Origin: an uncultured Alphaproteobacteria bacterium
Lineage (GTDB): Bacteria; Pseudomonadota; Alphaproteobacteria; Rhizobiales; Rhizobiaceae
DNA: 10,766 nt
Direction: 5' to 3'
NCBI GenBank assembly: GCA_929200335.1
Contig: CAKMZG010000014.1
Coordinates: forward strand, 11,922-22,687
The position numbers were made by a program, and so were the translations under genes. The notes beneath the pieces are model-generated. The model saw nothing but the letters and a program-made list of their open reading frames with translations. It had not been told where the DNA came from and did no database searches. Of the stretch, positions 1 to 5,554 are shown in pieces (the first letter of the stretch is position 1; each line of letters starts with the position of its first letter).

Positions 1-1
1 C

Positions 2-358
2 GACAAAATAGAAAAAGCACCACGAATGATTTTCTGTTCAACATTAGAATGTTCGGATAATTTTGGGATGTATCATTCAGCCGCCTATAATGTAGCAACC
101 CATGGCATTGTTATAAGACAGAAAGGGTGGCGCAATTATTTTGTACGTCATGAATTAATACATCATTTACAGAATGAGCGATTGGGTTCCTTGAATACTT
201 TTTTAAATAAGCCTACATGGTTTATAGAAGGAATGGCTTATTCATTAAGTGAGGATCCTAGGCGGCCTATTCCAAGTGATACTTTGGAAAAATACCGTAG
301 CCAATTTGAAAAATGGTATAAAGGCGGAAGTATATGGGAGCGAGCTGCAAAGTTATAA
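2..358 (+). CDS. Gluzincin-type zinc metalloprotease, 3' fragment
   Basis: The frame is open to the left edge of the window, so the N-terminal part of this protein is missing; the ATG at 26 is internal. The visible 118 residues contain a HELIH zinc-binding helix (HExxH, bases 149-163). About 25 residues after its Glu comes the segment WFIEGMAYSLS, whose Glu (bases 227-229) fits the third zinc ligand of gluzincins. The pattern P-x-W-F-x-E-G-x-A is typical of the peptidase MA-like group. A soluble or exported protease is the natural reading, but the substrate and any signal peptide cannot be seen. The gene ends at a TAA that merges into a terminator shared with the convergent glcB. The metalloprotease fold is fairly secure; the exact family is not. 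Confidence 0.75.
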   Translation, partial: DKIEKAPRMIFCSTLECSDNFGMYHSAAYNVATHGIVIRQKGWRNYFVRHELIHHLQNERLGSLNTFLNKPTWFIEGMAYSLSEDPRRPIPSDTLEKYRSQFEKWYKGGSIWERAAKL

Positions 359-386
359 AAAAGGCTGGAAAATCTCAGCCTTTTTT
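357..386. terminator. Bidirectional Rho-independent terminator
   Basis: A perfect 11-bp inverted repeat (357-367 with 376-386) surrounds an 8-nt loop. The arms are A6-GGCTG and CAGCC-T6, so each strand gives a GC-containing stem followed by a U run. It lies between the convergent protease gene and glcB and overlaps the protease stop codon. Confidence 0.85.
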
Positions 387-414
387 AGTGTGATATGATT
401 TCAAAGCTTGTTCT

Positions 415-2592
415 TTAAGCTTGCGCCTTAATTTCCAAACGACGAGCATGCAAGATCGGTTCAGTATAACCAGAAGGTTGCTCCCTGCCTTTTAGTACGA
501 GCTCTAGAGCTGCTTGGAAAGCAATGGATTTATCAAAATCAGTTGCCATATTAGTATAGGCAGGATCACCAGCATTTTGATCATCGACAATAGCGGCCAT
601 GCGTTTGAAGGTCTCCACAATTTGTTCTTGCGTACAAATGCCATGGTGTAGCCAATTCGCTAAGATTTGCGAAGAAATACGTAAGGTTGCACGATCTTCC
701 ATTAAGCCTACATTGTTGATGTCGGGTACTTTTGAACAGCCAATCCCTTGATCAACCCAACGCACCACATAACCCAGAATACTTTGAGCGTTATTATCCA
801 ATTCCCATTGAACTTCTTCCGCAGACCAATTTGGTTTAGTAACAATAGGAACAGACAACAGATCATCTAACTTGGCATGATTACGGGTTTTCAATTTTTG
901 CTGCTGTTCCTGCACAGATATTTGATGATAATGAGTGGCATGCAGTGTTGCAGCAGTTGGTGATGGCACCCAAGCGGTATTCGCACCAGCCTGCACATGG
1001 CCGATCTTTTGTTTTAGCATTTCTGCCATTTGATCAGGAATAGCCCACATGCCCTTGCCGATTTGTGCTTTGCCAGCAAATCCGCACTTCAAGCCTACAT
1101 CCACATTCCAGTTTTCATAGGCAGTAATCCAAGTAGCCGCTTTCATATCACCCTTGCGCATCATGGGGGCAGCCAACATAGAGGTATGGATTTCATCACC
1201 TGTACGATCTAAGAAGCCTGTGTTAATAAAGAATACGCGATCTTTTGCTTGGCGGATACATTCTTTAAGATTAATCGTTGTGCGGCGCTCTTCATCCATA
1301 ATGCCCACTTTGATGGTGTTGCGTGAAAGCCCAAGCATATCCTCGACTTTATCAAAGGTTTCACAAGCAAAAGCTACCTCTTCAGGACCATGCATTTTAG
1401 GCTGCACCACATAGATTGAACCCGTGCGAGAGTTACCATTGCGACCATTTTTGCCGATATCATGCAATGCAATTAGGCAGGTCATAGCGGCATCAATTAG
1501 GCCTTCGCCAATTTCATTACCATCTGCATCTAAAACGGCCGGGTTGGTCATTAGAGGGCCTACATTGCGAACCAACAATAGCGCACGGCCATGGAGCTTT
1601 AATTCAGCGCCATTAGCTGCTTTATAAATACGGTCAGGATTAAGCTCGCGGGTAATGGTTTTTCCGCCCTTATTAAATTGTTCCTGCAAATCGCCTTTCA
1701 TCAAGCCAAGCCAGTTTTTATAGACGGTCACTTTGTCTTCTGCATCAACCGCAGCAACTGAATCTTCACAATCCATAATGGCAGACATGGCAGATTCTAT
1801 GATGAGATCAGCAACATGAGCCTTATCAGTTTTGCCAATTGGATGATCAGCATTTATAGAGATTTCTATATGCAAACCGTTGTTCTGTAAAACGATCGCA
1901 GATGGCGCATCCTCACTGCCACTATAGCCCGCGAATTGCTTAGGATTTTGGAGCACATAGGCTGAGCCATCAACCGTAGCTGTAAAATTCCCATCTTGAA
2001 TGCTATAAAGGCTAACATCTTTATGAGACGCGCCAGCAAGCGGCATGTATTTATCCAAAAAGTCACGACCCCAAGCCACAACCTTTTCGCCACGTTTTGG
2101 GTTATAAGCGCCGCCGCGCTCAGCGCCATCGGTATCATCAATGGCATCGGTGCCATAAAGGGCATCATAAAGCGAACCCCAGCGCGCGTTAGCTGCGTTT
2201 AATGCATAGCGGGCATTCATTATAGGCACCACCAGTTGAGGCCCTGCAACGGTGGTAATTTCAAGATCATTGTTTTGTGGGTTTACTTGAAAATCATCGC
2301 CTTCTTTTTCCAAATAGCCAATATCTTGCAAGAAAGCTTTGTATTGCACGGCATCAATTGCTTGGTTTTGGTGGGCGTTATGATAGTCATCAATTGTGCT
2401 TTGAATGTCATCACGTTTAGCAAGAAGTGCTCTATTTTTTGGAGCCTGCTCATTAATTAATTGATTAAAATCAGCCCAGAATTTATCTTGTTCAACTCCG
2501 GTGCCAGGGATGGCTTGCTCATTAATAAAATCAAAAAGCTCTTGAGCTATTTTAAGATTGCCATTTTGAATGAAAGTGCCGCTTGAATTCAT
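415..2592 (-). CDS. glcB: Malate synthase G
   Basis: This enzyme condenses glyoxylate with acetyl-CoA to give malate and CoA, feeding two-carbon units into the TCA cycle. The 725-residue length is that of the monomeric G isoform, longer than the A isoform. Recognisable parts are the loop LLVRNVGPLMTNPAV with the substrate-binding Arg342, GIMDEERRTTINL with metal ligand Glu434, FINTGFLDRTGDE with metal ligand Asp462, and GIGCSKVPDINNVGLMEDRATLRIS with Cys619 and the probable catalytic base Asp633. Roles are assigned by comparison with the E. coli enzyme (R338, E427, D455, C617, D631). The ATG at 2592 is preceded by GAGG with good spacing. No isocitrate lyase gene is in the window, so whether it serves the glyoxylate shunt or glycolate use cannot be decided here. 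It appears monocistronic. Confidence 0.97.
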   Translation of the reverse strand: MNSSGTFIQNGNLKIAQELFDFINEQAIPGTGVEQDKFWADFNQLINEQAPKNRALLAKRDDIQSTIDDYHNAHQNQAIDAVQYKAFLQDIGYLEKEGDDFQVNPQNNDLEITTVAGPQLVVPIMNARYALNAANARWGSLYDALYGTDAIDDTDGAERGGAYNPKRGEKVVAWGRDFLDKYMPLAGASHKDVSLYSIQDGNFTATVDGSAYVLQNPKQFAGYSGSEDAPSAIVLQNNGLHIEISINADHPIGKTDKAHVADLIIESAMSAIMDCEDSVAAVDAEDKVTVYKNWLGLMKGDLQEQFNKGGKTITRELNPDRIYKAANGAELKLHGRALLLVRNVGPLMTNPAVLDADGNEIGEGLIDAAMTCLIALHDIGKNGRNGNSRTGSIYVVQPKMHGPEEVAFACETFDKVEDMLGLSRNTIKVGIMDEERRTTINLKECIRQAKDRVFFINTGFLDRTGDEIHTSMLAAPMMRKGDMKAATWITAYENWNVDVGLKCGFAGKAQIGKGMWAIPDQMAEMLKQKIGHVQAGANTAWVPSPTAATLHATHYHQISVQEQQQKLKTRNHAKLDDLLSVPIVTKPNWSAEEVQWELDNNAQSILGYVVRWVDQGIGCSKVPDINNVGLMEDRATLRISSQILANWLHHGICTQEQIVETFKRMAAIVDDQNAGDPAYTNMATDFDKSIAFQAALELVLKGREQPSGYTEPILHARRLEIKAQA

Positions 2593-2731
2593 TTTATATT
2601 CCTCAACCTGTCAACAGTTATTTAAGTCTAAGGTGACTTGGAACTTCTTTTAGAGAAATATAAATGAAAATAAAAGGAAGGAAATAGAGTTTTTCCCTAA
2701 AGTACTCTATACAATCGTTTAAAAAATAAAA

Positions 2732-2753
2732 AAAGCGCCCAAATGAGCGCTTT
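2732..2753 (-). terminator. Rho-independent terminator of the small gene at 2777-3169
   Basis: The arms AAAGCGC and GCGCTTT form a 7-bp stem around an 8-nt loop. On the minus strand the stem is followed by a long T-rich run (TTTTTTTATTTTTT), so it is oriented to end transcription of the small upstream gene before glcB. Between it and glcB (2593-2731) there is only AT-rich sequence, presumably holding the glcB promoter, for which I see no convincing boxes. Confidence 0.8.
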
Positions 2754-2776
2754 AATCTTAAATATTTTAATAAAGC

Positions 2777-3169
2777 TTAATTAATTTCAGATTTTGAGCG
2801 AGGCTTTAAACTCTGAAATGCTGAAAGCTTTGGTAAAGATACCGTTTTTTTAAGATGTTCATTTGCAGCACGTCGATGATTCTCAATCGTTCTGCCAGGT
2901 GTTCGGGATTGATCAAAAATAATTTTGCCAGCAGTGCCCATAGCGCGCACTAGTGCGGGCATTGAGCAGGTTGAGGCAATTAAAATGCTGATATAGTGAA
3001 AATGTCTACGCTCGTAGCAAAAAGCTGCTAATTGTGCGCGGCGATCTTCTCCCAGAGAACTTATAATGTTTAAAACGTCTTGCTGGGATGAATTTTTAAT
3101 TTGAATGAAAATTGCATCTGACACAGGGCAAGCAGTTTCATTTAGATTGTTGTTATATGCTAATGCCAT
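2777..3169 (-). CDS. Small protein of unknown function (130 aa)
   Basis: I do not recognise this protein. I placed the start at the ATG at 3169 because a strong AAGGAG Shine-Dalgarno sequence lies 7 nt upstream. The same frame opens further, to an ATG at 3325, but that extension reads as non-coding and has no comparable site. The product is soluble, with no signal peptide or convincing membrane helix. Its first two thirds look helical (residues 15-80, with EDRRAQLAAFCYERRHFHYI). The C-terminal 40 residues are rich in Lys, Arg and Ser (ENHRRAANEHLKK, then KPRSKSEIN) and are probably flexible. Three cysteines are present (14, 51, 68), but no metal-binding or HTH pattern is clear. It is a single-gene unit with its own terminator and a long upstream region containing inverted repeats. 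Confidence 0.7.
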   Translation of the reverse strand: MALAYNNNLNETACPVSDAIFIQIKNSSQQDVLNIISSLGEDRRAQLAAFCYERRHFHYISILIASTCSMPALVRAMGTAGKIIFDQSRTPGRTIENHRRAANEHLKKTVSLPKLSAFQSLKPRSKSEIN

Positions 3170-3419
3170 AATAAACTCCTTAAAAATACCCGTATTAAAT
3201 GAGATAGTCCCCAGTTTAAAATATCGGGTTGCCCAAATTGGGCGGGCAATAAATCTTCCCTTTGGTAAGTAAACAACATTTATGGTAAACAAAGGGTTAA
3301 AGTTAAAAAATATAAAGAAATGCAAGTATAAATTTGATGCATTGCTCTAATTTAAAAACTTTTACATTTTTTATTTCTAATTAATATTATGCAATAGTCT
3401 ATTTTAATCTAAAGTATAA
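3170..3419 (-). promoter_or_regulatory. Non-coding upstream region of the 130-aa gene, with inverted repeats
   Basis: About 250 AT-rich bases separate the small gene from the asd terminator. Two inverted repeats stand out. One is a near-perfect palindrome GCCCAA-A-TTGGGC (3231-3243), 62 to 74 bases before the start codon. The other is a 7-bp repeat CCCTTTG/CAAAGGG (3258-3264 with 3290-3296) enclosing a 25-base spacer that itself contains GTAAAC twice, 16 bases apart (one copy reaching into the right arm). They could be operators or mRNA hairpins. I could not find a promoter with both boxes, so the transcription start is unknown. Confidence 0.35.
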
Positions 3420-3453
3420 AAAACCCCGCTTTGAATACTCAAGGCGGGGTTTT
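3420..3453 (-). terminator. Rho-independent terminator of asd
   Basis: A 10-bp stem, AAAACCCCGC (3420-3429) with GCGGGGTTTT (3444-3453), is extended inward by three more pairs after one mismatch, with a 6-nt loop. On the minus strand GCGGGG is followed by a run of T, 28 bases past the asd stop codon. It is the strongest hairpin on this side of asd. Confidence 0.9.
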
Positions 3454-3480
3454 AAGAAGAATAATTTAAGTTAATTTAAG

Positions 3481-4509
3481 CTAAGCAGCTTTAGACTTTA
3501 ACAGTCCACGGTTTATTAATAATTCAGCAATTTGTACTGTGTTTAATGCAGCCCCTTTGCGTAGGTTATCGGAAACCACCCATAGATTAAGGCCGTTATC
3601 AACGGTTGAATCTTCACGAATACGAGAGATGTAAGTTGCATCTTCGCCCGCCGCCTCATAAGGGGTAACATAGCCACCATCTTCACGCTTATCTACAACT
3701 AGGCACCCTGGTGCTTCGCGCAAGATCTCGCGTGCTTCATCGGCAGTGATTTCTTGTTCAAATTCGAGATTTACAGATTCGGCATGGGACACAAATACAG
3801 GTACACGAACAGCTGTACATGTAACTTTTATGCTTTTATCTAATATTTTTTTAGTTTCTGCCATCACTTTCCACTCTTCTTTGGTGGAACCATCATCCAT
3901 GAATTCGTCAATATGTGGAATGCAGTTAAAAGCAATGCGCTTGGTAAATTTCTCAGGTGTAATAGGATCAGCCACATAGACCGCACGGGTTTGATTAAAC
4001 AGCTCTTCCATAGCTTCCTTGCCACCACCAGATACAGACTGGTAGGTGGAAACTACAGCGCGTTTAATTTTTGCTTTTTCGTGCAAAGGTTTAAGAGCCA
4101 CAACCAATTGCGCAGTAGAGCAATTTGGGTTGGCAATGATATTCATTTTAGTAAAGCCTTCAATGGCATCTGGATTAACTTCAGGCACGATTAATGGCAC
4201 ATCTGGGTGATAGCGAAATGCAGAGGAATTATCTATAACTATACAGCCTTGTTTGCCGATTTTTGGCGCATATTCTTTAGAAATACTGCCGCCCGCTGAC
4301 ATTAGTGCGATATCTGTGTCAGAAAAATCATAATTTTCTAGGGCTTGCACTTTTAGGGTTTTGTCGCCGAATGAAATTTCTGTTCCTTGAGACTTGCGAG
4401 ATGCCAATGGTACTACCGTATTTACTGGAAATTGGCGCTCAGCCAAGATGTTTAACATTTCATGACCCACATTACCTGTGGCGCCTACGACTGCAATTTT
4501 TAAACCCAT
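3481..4509 (-). CDS. asd: Aspartate-semialdehyde dehydrogenase
   Basis: The enzyme reduces L-aspartyl-4-phosphate to aspartate semialdehyde with NADPH in the cytosol, the shared step towards lysine (and diaminopimelate), threonine, isoleucine and methionine. I chose the ATG at 4509, giving 342 residues with the dinucleotide motif GATGNVG at 9-15 directly at the N-terminus. The frame is open to 4587, but the extra 26 residues (Lys/Arg-rich) are unlike the family. Key residues are the nucleophile Cys130 in NPNCSTAQL, Gln157 in YQSVSGGG, and His242 in RVPVFVSHAE. A purine-rich ribosome site (AGGA, 4520-4517) precedes the start. The leader upstream contains a Thr-rich reading frame and a strong hairpin, described separately. 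The gene stands alone between a promoter near 4809-4844 and its own terminator. Confidence 0.97.
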   Translation of the reverse strand: MGLKIAVVGATGNVGHEMLNILAERQFPVNTVVPLASRKSQGTEISFGDKTLKVQALENYDFSDTDIALMSAGGSISKEYAPKIGKQGCIVIDNSSAFRYHPDVPLIVPEVNPDAIEGFTKMNIIANPNCSTAQLVVALKPLHEKAKIKRAVVSTYQSVSGGGKEAMEELFNQTRAVYVADPITPEKFTKRIAFNCIPHIDEFMDDGSTKEEWKVMAETKKILDKSIKVTCTAVRVPVFVSHAESVNLEFEQEITADEAREILREAPGCLVVDKREDGGYVTPYEAAGEDATYISRIREDSTVDNGLNLWVVSDNLRKGAALNTVQIAELLINRGLLKSKAA

Positions 4510-4514
4510 GATTT

Positions 4515-4532
4515 TTTCCTTTTTCTCCCCTC
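4515..4532 (-). promoter_or_regulatory. asd ribosome binding region with an upstream complementary tract
   Basis: On the minus strand, GAGGGGAG (4532-4525) and AGGA (4520-4517) precede the asd ATG. Both lie opposite a pyrimidine tract further up the same transcript (4613-4601). Eight pairs (4601-4608 with 4532-4525, the last a G-U) and five more (4609-4613 with 4519-4515, after a 5-nt bulge) could sequester the site. Because both tracts are of low complexity, the complementarity may be chance. Confidence 0.4.
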
Positions 4533-4573
4533 GCTTTCTCTTCCAAACCATCTCTTTATTCATAAAGATCAAG

Positions 4574-4603
4574 CTCTTTGGAACCAACCACTTGGTTCCA
4601 GAG
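4574..4603 (-). promoter_or_regulatory. Stable hairpin in the asd mRNA leader
   Basis: In the minus-strand transcript, TGGAACCAA (4600-4592) pairs with TTGGTTCCA (4587-4579), nine pairs closed by a GTGG tetraloop. Alternatively, eight of these pairs plus CTCT/AGAG with a 2-nt A bulge extend the stem to 4603 and 4574. The sequence after it (CTTGATCTTTATG) is not a U run, so it is not a standard terminator. It sits between the Thr-rich reading frame and the asd ribosome site, about 65 bases before the asd start. Confidence 0.55.
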
Positions 4604-4624
4604 GGGAAGGAAACAAGTAGAGGA

Positions 4625-4762
4625 TTAGACCGTTTTGGTCTTCAAAGTCACCGTAGTGGTGGTTGTCTTTATCGTCTTGTGAGAAGGTGCAAACGCATAG
4701 GCCACCGCATCATCGGATGCAACTGAAATAGGCGCTGTGATTTGGTTTAAATTAATAGGCAT
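4625..4762 (-). CDS. Candidate Thr/Lys-rich leader peptide of asd (45 aa)
   Basis: The frame begins MPINLNQITAPISVASDD and ends KTIKTTTTTVTLKTKTV. The last 17 residues hold nine Thr and four Lys, plus Ile, Leu and two Val. The five consecutive Thr codons occupy 4666-4652 and use ACA, ACC, ACC, ACT and ACG, so this is not a simple codon repeat. The stop lies 115 bases before the asd start, and a likely asd promoter lies just upstream, so the frame should be transcribed with asd. The layout resembles enterobacterial thrL, whose Thr/Ile codons control thrABC, and Asd is on the pathway to Thr and Lys. Against this, it is long for a leader peptide, its ribosome site (GGATAAG) is weak, and no U-run terminator follows. 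It could instead be a small protein of other function, or non-coding. A TTG at 4837 would extend the frame but overlaps the promoter. Confidence 0.45.
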   Translation of the reverse strand: MPINLNQITAPISVASDDAVAYAFAPSHKTIKTTTTTVTLKTKTV

Positions 4763-4808
4763 TAATCTTATCCAAGGGTTACGTTTGCAGTTCGTTGAAA
4801 ACAAGGTG

Positions 4809-4844
4809 CTTATGACTAAAAACCACGGATTTGTCAATTGTCAA
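4809..4844 (-). promoter_or_regulatory. Probable sigma-70 promoter of asd
   Basis: On the minus strand TTGACA occurs twice, at 4844-4839 and 4837-4832. The second is followed after exactly 17 bases by CATAAG (4814-4809), an acceptable -10 box. Transcription would start near 4802, about 40 bases before the Thr-rich leader frame and about 290 bases before asd. Confidence 0.5.
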
Positions 4845-5044
4845 AATTTTACGGAAATTTGATTTCATTGACATGAGAATGACAATGGCCTAATTACCTA
4901 TGAGGCTGCTGACGCCTGCCACCCGCGGACATCTGTCTTGGTTAAGTTCAGCATAACATAATTGAAAATTCTTCACGATAATCGTGTGGATGGCAATGCG
5001 GGTTCCCTTCCTGAAATTACGATTTTTGTAAGGAATGAACAATT
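4845..5044 (+). promoter_or_regulatory. Non-coding upstream region of the Glyoxalase_8-type gene, with pairing arms
   Basis: No gene is seen here. A perfect TTGACA (4868-4873) faces the downstream gene, but the element 17 bases on (TAATTA) is a poor -10; CATAAT near 4954-4959 is a better -10 without a good -35. Several complementary segments follow: ACCCGC (4921-4926) with GCGGGT (4998-5003), TGCCA (4917-4921) with TGGCA (4991-4995), and a compact palindrome CACGAT-A-ATCGTG (4974-4986) between them. The last could be a hairpin or an operator. The segment around 4903-4945 is richer in GC than its surroundings. A structured 5' leader is possible; I match it to no known riboswitch. Confidence 0.35.
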
Positions 5045-5488
5045 ATGTCTTATGACAAAAAAACACAGCTTCCCACTCTAAGAGATGTTAAAGATCAGGC
5101 TAAACGCTTGGCTAAAACTCTGGCTGATCAGGGCAATGCCATCGGCCATGCAAAATCTTTAGAGCTTATTGCCAAACAGTATGGATTTAGAAATTGGAAT
5201 ACTTTTCATGCTGCTATTGGTAATTCGCCACCTGAGGATTGGAACATAGGCGATCGTGTTGAGGGTGCTTATTTATCAAAATCCTTTAAAGGTGAATTGA
5301 TTGGTGTCGAATTATTGAGTGAGGGTTGGTTTAAGCTGATCATTGATTTGGATGAGGCCGTTGATGTTGTTAAATTTGACGGATTTTCCAATATGCGTAA
5401 ACGCATTCGAGCAACCATTGGCTCTCAAGGTGTTTCGAGGGAGAAAACCTCTGATGGTAAACCGCATTTAGAAATAGTACGGCAATAA
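5045..5488 (+). CDS. Glyoxalase superfamily (Glyoxalase_8-type) small protein
   Basis: A 147-residue cytosolic protein. Its N-terminal half (residues 11-60: LRDVKDQAKRLAKTLADQG, then GHAKSLELIAKQYGFRNWNTFHAAI) matches the helical module, annotated as Glyoxalase_8 in many alphaproteobacteria, with the pattern of an L-R-D-x-K helix followed by S-x-x-L-E-L-x-A-x-x-x-G-F-x-x-W-N-T. The family is named from sequence similarity; no enzymatic activity follows from it, and I see no metal-ligand set of a true glyoxalase I. The second half (65-147) looks like a small beta-rich domain (GDRVEGAYLSKSFKGELIGVEL). AAGGA lies about 10 bases before the ATG, a somewhat long spacing. It is monocistronic, with a long upstream non-coding region and leuB converging on it. 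Confidence 0.75.
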   Translation: MSYDKKTQLPTLRDVKDQAKRLAKTLADQGNAIGHAKSLELIAKQYGFRNWNTFHAAIGNSPPEDWNIGDRVEGAYLSKSFKGELIGVELLSEGWFKLIIDLDEAVDVVKFDGFSNMRKRIRATIGSQGVSREKTSDGKPHLEIVRQ

Positions 5489-5495
5489 AGAAGAA

Positions 5496-5527
5496 AAGGC
5501 TTGGGTTATGAACTTAACCCAAGCCTT
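5496..5527. terminator. Strong bidirectional terminator hairpin
   Basis: A perfect 13-bp inverted repeat (5496-5508 AAGGCTTGGGTTA with 5515-5527) has a 6-nt loop. On the minus strand it is followed by TTCTTCTTT, a good U-rich tail for leuB. On the plus strand the tail (ACGTTATTT) is weaker, so termination of the Glyoxalase_8-type gene here is likely but less certain. Confidence 0.85.
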
Positions 5528-5554
5528 ACGTTATTTAATATTTGTTGGCTTGAA

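Noticed and set aside
3170..3325. N-terminal extension of the 130-aa protein to the ATG at 3325
   Set aside because: The inner ATG at 3169 has a near-ideal AAGGAG. The extension contains inverted repeats and AT-rich DNA typical of a control region.
4510..4587. N-terminal extension of asd to the ATG at 4587
   Set aside because: The added 26 residues are Lys/Arg-rich, have no family counterpart before GATGNVG, and would cover the leader hairpin. The ATG at 4509 has its own ribosome site.
4574..4603. Rho-independent terminator between the leader frame and asd
   Set aside because: The stem is strong, but the following bases on the minus strand are CTTGATCTTTATG, not a U run. It is kept as a leader hairpin only.
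4574..4613. T-box riboswitch upstream of asd
   Set aside because: No T-box consensus (AGGGTGGNACCGCG-like) or specifier-stem layout is visible, and the strand and organism type make it unlikely.
4763..4837. Extension of the leader frame to a TTG at 4837
   Set aside because: That start lies inside the likely -35 box and upstream of the inferred transcription start; the ATG at 4762 is preferred.
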